Notes: generated from the sequence alone by a model not told the origin. A stretch of 7,829 bases of DNA from JBOGWY01 sp050694015 (GCA_050694015.1 JBOGWY010000120.1:1-7829), one strand, 5' to 3'. Shown: positions 1 through 5,803, numbered from the stretch's first letter. Numbers and translations: made by a program.

Positions 1-807
1 GCCCAGGTTGGGCGCGGCGCCCTTCGCCCACACCCGACCGGCACGCCCGAGCACCCAGTGCCCCCAGCCACTCGGGTGAGACGCGATGTCGACGGCTCGG
101 TCGCGGATCCCTATCGAGGCCGAACCTGCCGAGTACGCGTCTCCCGAGGTCCGGACCTCACCGTTGCGACCAACGAGCGAGTAGCCGTCCTGTCCCGCCA
201 CCGACGATGCCGACGCCACGAGCGAGCGGCTCCGGTTCCAGTAGGTGGTCTGCTTGCGAGCTCCGGCCCAGGTGAAACTGAAGTGGACGTGGTCCGTATG
301 CGGCTGCTTCAAGTCACCATCGTCGGGGTCGACGCAGCCACGCTTGCGTTGCACGCAGTAGGTGCTCCAGCCCCACGAAGGCGACCAGAACTTGCGGTTC
401 CAGATGACGTACATGATCCCGAGCCGGCGCGCCATCGCCGCATCGTTCCCATACGCGTCCTCGCGACGGAGCCACTTGATGATCGACTCGGCGGCCCTCC
501 GCTCTCGACCGACTCCCACCCGCACCATCCAGTCCCACGCCCGACCTTCCTTGTGCTCGCTCTGGCCCCCGATCGAGCACGCGCGACCGATCCCTCCGGG
601 GCCGGTCCACGGGAACCGCTTGAGCACGATCCTGCGGAACGCAAGGACGCCCGGCTCGGCGTCCGGATCGCACTTCCGTTGCCCGTCGTAGCCGGCGGGC
701 ATGTCGATCATCGGACCGAATCCGGGTCCGGCGTGAGCCGCCGGGACGAGGCTCGCGAGCGCAACGGTTGCGAGCACCACCACGGCGGCGCGGGAAGAGA
801 AGGACAT
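1..807 (-). CDS. Secreted LAS-type metallopeptidase-like protein with C-terminal propeller-like repeats (3' end off window)
   Basis: The frame is open from an ATG at 807 to the window edge: 269 codons with no stop, so the C-terminus is missing. Residues 1-26 form a signal peptide (Arg6, then an Ala/Val/Leu-rich stretch, AHA before the likely cleavage), so the protein is exported. Residues ~40-190 match an actinobacterial extracellular family: CDP..PG (46-53), GGQSEHKEGRAWDW (80-93), MARRLGIMYVIWN (125-137) and HTDHVHFSF (170-178). His85-x6-Asp92 with His173-x-His175 is the zinc-ligand pattern of LAS peptidases (VanX/MepA type), suggesting cell-wall or D-amino-acid peptide cleavage; the activity is inferred. 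From ~208 there are two copies, about 41 residues apart, of a GYxLVGxxGxVxxxGDA-like repeat common in actinobacterial exported proteins. Cys46/77 and 151/158 could form disulfides. No clear Shine-Dalgarno lies at the normal distance; a GAGGGGG sits 12 nt upstream inside a hairpin. tRNA-Asp lies just upstream on the same strand. Confidence 0.85.
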   Translation of the reverse strand, partial: MSFSSRAAVVVLATVALASLVPAAHAGPGFGPMIDMPAGYDGQRKCDPDAEPGVLAFRRIVLKRFPWTGPGGIGRACSIGGQSEHKEGRAWDWMVRVGVGRERRAAESIIKWLRREDAYGNDAAMARRLGIMYVIWNRKFWSPSWGWSTYCVQRKRGCVDPDDGDLKQPHTDHVHFSFTWAGARKQTTYWNRSRSLVASASSVAGQDGYSLVGRNGEVRTSGDAYSAGSASIGIRDRAVDIASHPSGWGHWVLGRAGRVWAKGAAPNLG

Positions 808-821
808 CGGTGCTGGGAACC

Positions 822-861
822 CCCTCGTAGGAACGGCCCCCACTGTGAGGGCCCACGAGGG
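822..861 (-). other. Two-part hairpin in the leader of the secreted peptidase-like gene
   Basis: CCCTCGT at 822-828 pairs perfectly with ACGAGGG at 855-861 (7 bp), and inside it GGCCC at 835-839 pairs with GGGCC at 849-853 around a 9-nt loop. On the minus-strand transcript the distal arm contains the only purine-rich, Shine-Dalgarno-like stretch (GAGGGGG) before the ATG at 807. The fold could therefore limit translation initiation, or simply be a processing or termination structure behind tRNA-Asp. There is no U-tract, so a simple rho-independent terminator is unlikely. Pairing is seen directly; the function is a guess. Confidence 0.4.
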
Positions 862-904
862 ATATCGACGAAACGGGCAATACCCTTGACCTGAGCGAGC
901 GAGG

Positions 905-979
905 CGCCCCTGACCAGACTTGAACTGGCGACCTTCACCTTGACAGGGTGACGAGCACTCCAGACTGCTCCACAGGGGC
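905..979 (-). tRNA. tRNA-Asp (anticodon GTC)
   Basis: The minus strand folds into a complete 75-nt cloverleaf. The acceptor is GCCCCTG/CAGGGGC with discriminator G, as expected for tRNA-Asp. The D stem is GAGC/GCTC with a 10-nt loop containing GG. The anticodon stem is TCACC/GGTGA with loop CTGTCAA, giving anticodon GTC. The variable loop has 5 nt, and the T arm is GCCAG-TTCAAGT-CTGGT. The 3' CCA is not encoded (CCT follows the discriminator), so it must be added by nucleotidyltransferase. It is divergent from tRNA-Phe, with 95 nt between them. Confidence 0.97.
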
Positions 980-1074
980 TCAGGAGTGAGAGAGGCTAAC
1001 AGACGGCCCGGCGTCGACCCTCAGGGTTTTCCGTTCCAGAGGCGTTGAATAGACTGCGCCTCCAGCACTTGCCG
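980..1074. promoter_or_regulatory. Divergent promoter region between the two tRNA genes
   Basis: Both tRNAs are transcribed outward from this 95-nt spacer, so it must hold their promoters if they have their own. For tRNA-Phe the best -10 candidate is TAGACT at 1050-1055, 19 nt before the mature 5' end, with only a poor -35 (TTTTCC at 1027-1032, 17-nt spacer). For tRNA-Asp the best -10 candidate is TAGCCT read on minus at 998-993, inside TGTTAGCCT; I see no good -35 at standard spacing. The location is firm from gene layout; the exact boxes are weak. Confidence 0.35.
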
Positions 1075-1150
1075 GGCGAGGTAGCTCAGTTGGCAGAGCA
1101 CGCGACTGAAAATCGCGGTGTCGGCAGTTCGATTCTGCCCCTCGCCACCA
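1075..1150 (+). tRNA. tRNA-Phe (anticodon GAA), CCA encoded
   Basis: A standard 76-nt cloverleaf. The acceptor is GGCGAGG/CCTCGCC, position 8-9 is TA, the D stem is GCTC/GAGC with loop AGTTGGCA, and the anticodon stem is CGCGA/TCGCG with loop CTGAAAA (anticodon GAA). The variable loop is GTGTC, the T arm is GGCAG-TTCGATT-CTGCC, the discriminator is A and the CCA at 1148-1150 is genomically encoded, unlike in the neighbouring tRNA-Asp. It is convergent with bldC. Confidence 0.98.
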
Positions 1151-1158
1151 GACGCGGA

Positions 1159-1182
1159 AACGGACGCTCGCAGGCGTCCGTT
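1159..1182. terminator. Hairpin between convergent tRNA-Phe and bldC
   Basis: AACGGACGC (1159-1167) and GCGTCCGTT (1174-1182) form a perfect 9-bp stem with a 6-nt loop, beginning 8 nt after the tRNA-Phe CCA. It has no real U-tract on either strand. In a high-GC actinobacterium a strong hairpin at the tail of two convergent units is still a reasonable transcript-end signal for both. Confidence 0.5.
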
Positions 1183-1184
1183 CC

Positions 1185-1209
1185 AAAACTCTGGTCTCGT
1201 TACCGAGAC
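1185..1209 (-). terminator. Probable bldC transcript terminator hairpin
   Basis: GTCTCG (1194-1199) pairs with CGAGAC (1204-1209) around a 4-nt loop, 10 nt beyond the bldC stop. Read on minus, the stem is followed by CAGAG and then four Ts (1188-1185). It is short, with a displaced and brief U-tract, so moderate support only; it may work together with the 9-bp hairpin just beyond. Confidence 0.4.
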
Positions 1210-1219
1210 ATCTCACCTA

Positions 1220-1414
1220 CTAGCCGAGCTGCTGCTTCGCTCCCTCGAGAAACTTCTTGACCTCGTCCGCACGGTAGCGACGGTGGCCGCCGAGAGTACG
1301 GATCGAGGAGAGCTTGCCGGCCTTAGCCCAGCGGGTCACGGTCTTGGGATCGACCCTGAAAAGCGCCGCGACTTCGGCAGGCGTGAGGAGCGCATCATCG
1401 GTCTGCGCCTTCAT
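1220..1414 (-). CDS. bldC: BldC-family MerR-like DNA-binding regulator
   Basis: A 64-residue protein consisting almost entirely of one winged helix-turn-helix. LLTPAEVAALFRVDPKTV (residues 9-26) is the HTH start, TRWAKAGKL (27-35) the recognition region, and SIRTLGGHRRYR (37-48) the wing. It is nearly identical in the core to Streptomyces BldC, a small regulator that binds direct repeats as head-to-tail oligomers and controls the timing of development and many other genes; related copies occur in non-sporulating actinobacteria. Two in-frame ATGs exist: 1426 and 1414. I chose 1414 because GGAGG at 1424-1420 lies 5 nt before it, while the upstream ATG has only AGGA 3 nt away; starting at 1426 would add MEAR. 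An unusually structured, repeat-rich leader separates it from the upstream gene. The regulon of this organism cannot be read from the window. Confidence 0.95.
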   Translation of the reverse strand: MKAQTDDALLTPAEVAALFRVDPKTVTRWAKAGKLSSIRTLGGHRRYRADEVKKFLEGAKQQLG

Positions 1415-1419
1415 CCTGG

Positions 1420-1424
1420 CCTCC
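1420..1424 (-). promoter_or_regulatory. Shine-Dalgarno GGAGG that decides the bldC start
   Basis: GGAGG on the minus strand with a 5-nt spacer to the ATG at 1414. The sequence overlaps codons 1-2 of the alternative ATG at 1426, which argues for the shorter protein. Confidence 0.6.
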
Positions 1425-1434
1425 ATTCATCCTG

Positions 1435-1453
1435 GGATCGGCACTTCCGATCC
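1435..1453 (-). other. 7-bp hairpin in the bldC leader
   Basis: GGATCGG (1435-1441) and CCGATCC (1447-1453) form a perfect 7-bp stem with a 5-nt loop, 10 nt upstream of the bldC Shine-Dalgarno. A second small hairpin, AGGC-GAAA-GCCT on the minus strand (1479-1468), carries a GNRA tetraloop. Together they suggest a structured 5' untranslated region; no known riboswitch class is recognised. Confidence 0.4.
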
Positions 1454-1536
1454 GTCCGCCGGCTCCGAGGCTTTCGCCTGCTTTGCCGTAGTCCGAATCA
1501 TGGTCGGGAATGTCCCACGGCGTAATGGCTCATAAG

Positions 1537-1555
1537 GGCCATTTTTGGCCGTTTT
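1537..1555 (+). terminator. Weak hairpin followed by TTTT between bldC and the upstream gene
   Basis: GGCCA (1537-1541), a TTTT loop and TGGCC (1546-1550), followed by GTTTT on the plus strand. It looks like a small intrinsic terminator reading plus, but no plus-strand gene ends nearby apart from tRNA-Phe about 390 nt away. On the minus strand there is no U-tract after the stem. Confidence 0.25.
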
Positions 1556-1572
1556 GAGGACTAGGGAATGGA

Positions 1573-1641
1573 TAGTTCGGGCGAACTAGACGCAATAGTT
1601 CATTAACCCCGCGAATCGGACATCGCCCCAGCGTCTAGTTC
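1573..1641. repeat. Cluster of TAGTTC/GAACTA repeats at the 3' end of the hypothetical gene, upstream of bldC
   Basis: TAGTTC occurs at 1573-1578, 1596-1601 and 1636-1641, with the inverse GAACTA at 1583-1588. The first and the inverse copy form a 6-bp dyad around GGGC. GAACTAGACGC (1583-1593) and GCGTCTAGTTC (1631-1641) form a perfect 11-bp inverted repeat with a 37-nt loop; the distal arm contains the TAG stop of the upstream minus-strand gene (1635-1637). This may be a long-loop terminator or attenuator for that gene, or an operator array for the bldC promoter. The repeats are seen; the role is inferred. Confidence 0.5.
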
Positions 1642-2441
1642 ACGACCTCCCGGGCCCGCACCTCGGTCCAGCGGTCGGTGAGGATCCCGAACATGCGCCC
1701 CGCGCGCAGGATGTCCTCGGCCTCGAGGGCGTCGAGACACGCACCCACCTCGGCCGCGGAGCGGTCCTCGACGAGGTCCTCGTCCCCGAACATCCCGGCC
1801 ACGGTCCCGTAGTCGAGCTCGAGGAGCCCCTCGCCCTCGAACTCTTCGAGCCATTCGGTGAGCTCCCTGATCGCGGCGGTCACGCCGTCGTCGATCCAAC
1901 TGTTCTCGAGGACGAGGACCGCCCGCATGAGACGCGTACGAGCGGTGTCGATATCGGTCTCGTAGCGCACCCTCAGGCCGTCCTTGTCCTCGGTCAGGAT
2001 GCGTTCGGAATCCTCGAACGCCGCGAACCAGCGGAGCGGAACGTGCCAGTTCGCATGCAGGATGTGCGAGCGGACCTCGGGGTGCTCCTCGCCGAGAGCC
2101 GCCAGCTCGTGCGCGGCGCGGCGCGCCTCGCTCTCCGGGACGAACGCCTCGGCTACCTCGTCGGGGATGCTGTTGCGGAACGCAAGCAGGCCCGCGAGCA
2201 TCCTGAGACTCGTCCGCCACGGACACACCAGAACGTTTTCGCCGTCCCGTCGCACGATGGCGCCTTCGGTGGGAGCCGACAAGAGCGTGCGGTCCGGAAG
2301 CGCGGCACTGATCAACCAGCGCCGCGACGCCTTCGCGTCGGGGTGATCGTCCTGTGAATCCTGCTGCAGCCATTGCTCCTGCTCGTCGGCGGGGAAGGCC
2401 GACAGCGGCTGGTACACCCTCAGGTACGACGTCCTGATCAC
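1635..2441 (-). CDS. Conserved hypothetical protein of the bldC neighbourhood (SCO4090-like position)
   Basis: A 268-residue soluble protein with no signal peptide or membrane segment. The GTG start at 2441 is preferred: it begins VIRTSYLRVYQPL, where the conserved part seems to start, and it sits 6 nt after a good -10 box with no Shine-Dalgarno, as in leaderless genes. An ATG at 2498 would add 19 Pro/Ala-rich residues. Visible features are a tryptophan-rich middle (ILHANWHVPLRWF ~142-154), ENSWIDDGV (~198-206) and an acidic helical segment rich in Glu (~210-228). I do not recognise a domain with known biochemistry. Its position between bldC and a branched-chain amino acid dehydrogenase matches the hypothetical gene between vdh and bldC that I recall from Streptomyces coelicolor, which suggests an old and selected linkage. 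It runs in the same direction as bldC but is separated by about 220 nt, so co-transcription is uncertain. Confidence 0.85.
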   Translation of the reverse strand: MIRTSYLRVYQPLSAFPADEQEQWLQQDSQDDHPDAKASRRWLISAALPDRTLLSAPTEGAIVRRDGENVLVCPWRTSLRMLAGLLAFRNSIPDEVAEAFVPESEARRAAHELAALGEEHPEVRSHILHANWHVPLRWFAAFEDSERILTEDKDGLRVRYETDIDTARTRLMRAVLVLENSWIDDGVTAAIRELTEWLEEFEGEGLLELDYGTVAGMFGDEDLVEDRSAAEVGACLDALEAEDILRAGRMFGILTDRWTEVRAREVVN

Positions 2442-2447
2442 GCCCGC

Positions 2448-2453
2448 ATCGTA
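2448..2453 (-). promoter_or_regulatory. -10 box of a probable leaderless promoter
   Basis: TACGAT on minus (2453-2448), then GCGGGC, then GTG at 2441. A six-base gap puts the expected transcription start on the G of the GTG codon. There is no Shine-Dalgarno before this start, which fits leaderless translation, common in actinobacteria. No good -35 is seen at 17-18 nt. Confidence 0.5.
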
Positions 2454-2563
2454 CCCACATGCGCTTCTATGCGGAGCGGCAATCGGGGGCGGTACCATCT
2501 ATTACCTTCCAGCCAAACTTCACGGCTGACCCATCAGGAGAGCTAGCAAAAGGACCTAGAACA

Positions 2564-3655
2564 ATGAGTGTGTTCGAGCACATCAACGGCGATGGCTACG
2601 AGCAAGTCGTTTTCTGTTCCGACGATCATTCCGGCCTGCGCGCGATCATCGCGATCCACTCGACGGCGCTCGGCCCCGCGCTGGGCGGCACCCGCTTCTT
2701 CCCCTACAAGACCGAGGACGAAGCCCTCGTGGACGTACTGCGCCTCGCGAAGGGGATGACCTACAAGGCTGCGGCGGCGGGCCTCGATCTCGGAGGAGGC
2801 AAGGCCGTCATCATCGGCGACCACCGCCGCATCAAGAGTGAGGAACTGTTGCGTGCGTACGGTCGTTTCGTCGAAACGCTCGGCGGGCGTTACATAACTG
2901 CCGAGGACGTCGGCACCGCCCTAGAAGACATGGACGTCGTGCGGCGCGAGTCCCGCTGGGTCACGGGGTGCTCGAAGACCTACGGCGGCTCGGGCGACCC
3001 ATCACCGGTCACGGCCTACGGCGTGTTGAACGGGATCAAGTCGTGTCTGCTCGAGGTGTATGGCGATCCGAGCATCAAGGGTCGGACGATCGCGCTACAG
3101 GGTGTCGGCAAGGTCGGCAACGCGTTGTGCGGTTACCTCGTAGAGGAGGGCGCCAACGTCACGATCGCGGACGTCGACGTGGACAACCTCGGCAAGGCGG
3201 TCTCTGCGTACGGCGTCGAAACGACGAACTACGACAGCATCCACAAGATGGACGTCGACGTGTTCGCTCCCTGTGCACTCGGTGGCGGGATCAACGACGA
3301 CACGATCTCGGAGTTCCGGTGCAAGATCATCGCGGGGGCCGCGAACAATCAGCTGGCGCGCGACGAGCTCGGTGACAAGCTGCGCGACCTCGGGATCCTT
3401 TACGCGCCCGACTTCGTTATCAACGCCGGCGGTTTGATCAACGTCGAAGACGAGCTGCGCGGTTACGACCGCGAGCGCGCGATGGCGCGCGTCGAGGGCA
3501 CCTACAAGGCGCTGCAGCACATCTTCTCGCTCGCGCGCGAGCGCGGCATCTCCACGGCGGCCGCCGCGATGGAGCACGCCGAAACCCGTATCCGCAAGAT
3601 CAGCCGGATCCGTCTCGTGCGCGTGACCGAATACGGCCCCCTCTCGACCCATTAG
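2564..3655 (+). CDS. vdh: Leucine/valine dehydrogenase (Glu/Leu/Phe/Val dehydrogenase family)
   Basis: NAD-dependent oxidative deamination of Leu, Val and Ile to branched 2-oxoacids in the cytoplasm. The ATG at 2564 is chosen over the open frame back to 2459 because it gives 363 residues and puts the catalytic residues at the same numbers as in Bacillus leucine dehydrogenase: Lys68 (KGMTYK), Lys80 (LGGGKAVI) and Asp115 (TAEDVGT). AGGA lies 9 nt upstream. The Rossmann fold shows GVGKVG (180-185) and IADVD (201-205), with Asp203 typical of NAD preference. Side-chain pocket positions reported for leucine dehydrogenase are kept as Leu40, Ala113 and Val294, with Leu291 for the usual Val. This favours aliphatic substrates over phenylalanine or glutamate; Leu versus Val preference cannot be decided. 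It is the first gene of the operon with the 2-oxoacid dehydrogenase genes, so its products feed the next enzyme directly. It is divergent from the hypothetical gene across 122 nt. Confidence 0.95.
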   Translation: MSVFEHINGDGYEQVVFCSDDHSGLRAIIAIHSTALGPALGGTRFFPYKTEDEALVDVLRLAKGMTYKAAAAGLDLGGGKAVIIGDHRRIKSEELLRAYGRFVETLGGRYITAEDVGTALEDMDVVRRESRWVTGCSKTYGGSGDPSPVTAYGVLNGIKSCLLEVYGDPSIKGRTIALQGVGKVGNALCGYLVEEGANVTIADVDVDNLGKAVSAYGVETTNYDSIHKMDVDVFAPCALGGGINDDTISEFRCKIIAGAANNQLARDELGDKLRDLGILYAPDFVINAGGLINVEDELRGYDRERAMARVEGTYKALQHIFSLARERGISTAAAAMEHAETRIRKISRIRLVRVTEYGPLSTH

Positions 3656-3659
3656 CCAC

Positions 3660-4793
3660 GTGAAAGAACTCATCCGCTACATCGGGTACGGACCCGACGT
3701 ACCCGACCGGGACGTCCCGGAGGGGTTGACGAAGAAGGACCTCGTCGAGCTGTTCCGGTGGCTGGTCCTCCTTCGCACCTTCGACGAGCGCAGCGTCGCG
3801 CTGCAGCGACAGGGCCGGATCGGCACCTACGCGCTCTACTGGGGGGAGGAGGGCACCCAGGCCGGTGCCCTCTACGCGCTCGACGACTCCGACTGGGTCT
3901 TCCCGTCGTATCGCCAGAACGCGATCGGCGTGCTGCGCGGGGTCCCCGCGGCGACGGTCCTCGCGTGGTGGCGCGGCTACGGGGGCAAGCACGGTTTCTG
4001 GAACCCGCGCGAACATCGGGTGGGACCGATCTGCGTGCCGATCGCGACGCACCTCCCTCATGCCGTCGGGGTGTCGTGGGCGGCGAAGATGCGGGGGGAC
4101 TCCACCGGCGCGCTGGCGTGGTTCGGCGACGGAGCTACCTCCGAGGGCGACTTCCACGAGGCGATGAACTTCGCCGCGGTGTTCAAGACGCCGACGATCT
4201 TCTTCTGCGTCAACAACCAGTGGGCGATCTCAACGCCGATCGAACGTCAGATGGCCACCGAGACGATCGCAGAGAAAGCGGCGGCATACGGGATGCCGGG
4301 AGTCCGCGTGGACGGTTTCGATCCGATCGCATGCTGGAAGGCGACGAAAGACGCTCGGGAACGTGCCCGCGCCGGCGGGGGGCCGACGTTGATCGAGGCG
4401 TACTGCTACCGGCTGCGCGCGCACGGGACCGCGGACGACCCGGGGCTCTACCGGGACGAGGCCGAGATCGAGAAGTGGTTACACCTCGAGCCGGTGGGAC
4501 GGACCGCCGCCTACCTCAAACGCATCGGCGCGCTCACCGACGCCGAGGAGGAGGAGATCGCCCAGGAGGCCAAGGACCGGATCGCGGCCGCGGTCGCCGA
4601 GATGGAGGCCATCTCCCACCCCGGTCGGGAGATCCTCTTCGACGGCGTGTACGCATCCGGGCCGCCGTGGAGCTTCGACGAGGGCCTCGCGGAGCTGAAG
4701 AGCGTCCCGCGTCCCGGCGAGGTCAAGCCGCTGGGTCCCCAACCCGGCGCGTCGACCGGAGATCACGAGGAGCCGGGGGAGCCCAAGTCATGA
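3660..4793 (+). CDS. bkdA: Branched-chain 2-oxoacid dehydrogenase E1 component, alpha subunit
   Basis: ThDP-dependent decarboxylase subunit, 377 residues, acting with the beta subunit as a heterotetramer. The ThDP/Mg motif starts GDGATSEGDFHEAMNFAAVF at 156-175 and ends VNNQWAIS at 184-191, giving the normal GDG to NN distance of about 30. The loop RLRAHGTADDP (251-261) corresponds to the phosphorylation loop of animal E1 alpha, with the conserved His255. The C-terminal ~30 residues are rich in Pro, Gly and acidic residues and look disordered. The start is a GTG 4 nt after the preceding stop with no visible Shine-Dalgarno, so translation is probably coupled to the dehydrogenase gene. Pyruvate or acetoin dehydrogenase E1 is a possible alternative on sequence alone, but the operon with a branched-chain amino acid dehydrogenase argues for branched 2-oxoacids. 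Confidence 0.92.
   Translation: MKELIRYIGYGPDVPDRDVPEGLTKKDLVELFRWLVLLRTFDERSVALQRQGRIGTYALYWGEEGTQAGALYALDDSDWVFPSYRQNAIGVLRGVPAATVLAWWRGYGGKHGFWNPREHRVGPICVPIATHLPHAVGVSWAAKMRGDSTGALAWFGDGATSEGDFHEAMNFAAVFKTPTIFFCVNNQWAISTPIERQMATETIAEKAAAYGMPGVRVDGFDPIACWKATKDARERARAGGGPTLIEAYCYRLRAHGTADDPGLYRDEAEIEKWLHLEPVGRTAAYLKRIGALTDAEEEEIAQEAKDRIAAAVAEMEAISHPGREILFDGVYASGPPWSFDEGLAELKSVPRPGEVKPLGPQPGASTGDHEEPGEPKS
4775..4781 (+). promoter_or_regulatory. Ribosome binding site of E1 beta inside the E1 alpha gene
   Basis: GGGGGAG followed by an 8-nt spacer to the ATG at 4790. The site lies in the last codons of E1 alpha, whose TGA stop overlaps the next ATG as ATGA, an arrangement that supports 1:1 coupled synthesis of the two E1 subunits. 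Confidence 0.65.
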
Positions 4794-5803
4794 GCGGAAA
4801 GACGATGGTCGAGGCCCTCAACATGGGCCTCCATCAGGTGATGGAGGCGGACGACCGGGTACTGCTGCTGGGCGAGGACGTCGCGAAGACCGGCGGCGTC
4901 TTCCGCGTCACCGCGGGGCTCCTCGATCGCTTCGGCGAGAACCGCATCGTCGACACGCCGCTTGCGGAGGCCGGCATCGTCGGCGCCGCGATCGGCATGT
5001 CGATCTACGGCTTGCTACCGGTTGTCGAGATCCAGTTCGACGTCTTCGTCTATCCCGGGTTCGAACAGATCGTCACCCACGCGGCGCGCCTCGCGTGGCG
5101 TACGAAGGGTGAGGTTCCGGCCTCGATCGTTGTCCGGATCCCGTTTGGCGGAGGCGTGCGCGCTCCAGAGCTGCACTCCGACTCGCCGGAGGCGCTGTTC
5201 GCGCATGTGCCGGGCCTCAAAGTCGTGTGCCCGACGACGCCGACCGATGCACGCAACATGCTCATCGCATCGATCCTCGATCCCGACCCCGTCATATTCA
5301 TGGAGCCAAAGCGGATCTACCGAGCCGGACGGGAACATGTCCCGGACGAGCTTCCGTTCCCGATCGGCAACGGGAACGGCTCCACCTCCTACAACGACTA
5401 CATCTCCCAAGCGCGCATCGCGCGCGAAGGAAACGACCTAGCGATCATCACGTACGGACCGACCGTGCCGCTTTCGCTCGAAGCCGCCGACAAGCTGGCC
5501 GCGGAGGGTGTGGAGACACGCGTCGTCGACCTGCGCTCGCTGTTCCCTCTCGACGTCGACACGATCGTCGACACGGCCCGCCGCTGTGGGCGCGTTCTCG
5601 TCGTTCACGAAGCACCCCGCAACGCGGGGATCGGCGCCGAGGTCTCGAGCCTGATCCACGAACGGGCGATGCTCGATCTGGAAGCGCCCGTCGGAAGGGT
5701 CACCGGATTCGATGTGCCGTTCCCGCAATTCGCGAACGAAGACGATTACCTTCCTTCTGTGGAACGGATAACCGCCGGAGCCCGGAAGGTGCTCGACTTC
5801 TAG
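4790..5803 (+). CDS. bkdB: Branched-chain 2-oxoacid dehydrogenase E1 component, beta subunit
   Basis: A 337-residue transketolase-like subunit that completes the E1 active site. It shows LLLGEDV (25-31), DTPLAEAGIVG with Glu60 as the likely ThDP-activating glutamate (55-65), the FDVFVYPGFEQI segment (83-94), ELHSDSPEALFAHVPGLKVV (127-146) with conserved His129, and VVHEAP (271-276) in the C-terminal domain. The start ATG overlaps the E1 alpha stop (ATGA). The long open frame that extends upstream from here is only the +1 shadow of E1 alpha. Compared with the Bacillus subunit as I remember it, there is an extra stretch of about 13 polar residues (194-206, Gly/Asn/Ser/Tyr-rich) between the two domains. 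E2 follows 2 nt after the stop. Confidence 0.94.
   Translation: MSGKTMVEALNMGLHQVMEADDRVLLLGEDVAKTGGVFRVTAGLLDRFGENRIVDTPLAEAGIVGAAIGMSIYGLLPVVEIQFDVFVYPGFEQIVTHAARLAWRTKGEVPASIVVRIPFGGGVRAPELHSDSPEALFAHVPGLKVVCPTTPTDARNMLIASILDPDPVIFMEPKRIYRAGREHVPDELPFPIGNGNGSTSYNDYISQARIAREGNDLAIITYGPTVPLSLEAADKLAAEGVETRVVDLRSLFPLDVDTIVDTARRCGRVLVVHEAPRNAGIGAEVSSLIHERAMLDLEAPVGRVTGFDVPFPQFANEDDYLPSVERITAGARKVLDF

Noticed and set aside
58..894. Long plus-strand open frame of 278 codons
   Set aside because: It is rich in Arg/Pro/His with no recognisable domain and lies opposite the well-supported secreted protein gene on minus; a high-GC shadow.
708..938. Minus-strand frame starting MKVASSSLVRGA
   Set aside because: It starts inside tRNA-Asp, is the familiar tRNA translation artefact, and overlaps the start of the secreted protein gene.
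905..1150. tRNA genes as integration site of a mobile element
   Set aside because: No integrase, no duplicated tRNA 3' end and no phage-like genes are visible in the window.
980..1216. Minus-strand frame with WWRGAESNCRHRDFQSRALP and the plus-strand frame with VAQLAEHATENRGVGSSILP
   Set aside because: These are the classic spurious translations of a tRNA gene and its complement; tRNA-Phe explains them.
1440..1490. Possible cyclic di-GMP-I (GEMM) riboswitch before bldC
   Set aside because: GGCAAAGC followed by a GAAA-capped hairpin resembles part of that class, but the second conserved GCAAAGCC and the tetraloop-receptor half are missing. Only a covariance-model search (RF01051) with a significant hit would revive it.
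2459..2563. 35-codon N-terminal extension of the amino acid dehydrogenase
   Set aside because: The extension has no family similarity, and starting at 2564 restores leucine dehydrogenase numbering of the catalytic residues and has an AGGA upstream.
3758..4789. Extension of E1 beta upstream to 3758
   Set aside because: The segment is the +1 frame of E1 alpha, extremely Arg-rich and without domains; E1 beta starts at the ATGA overlap.
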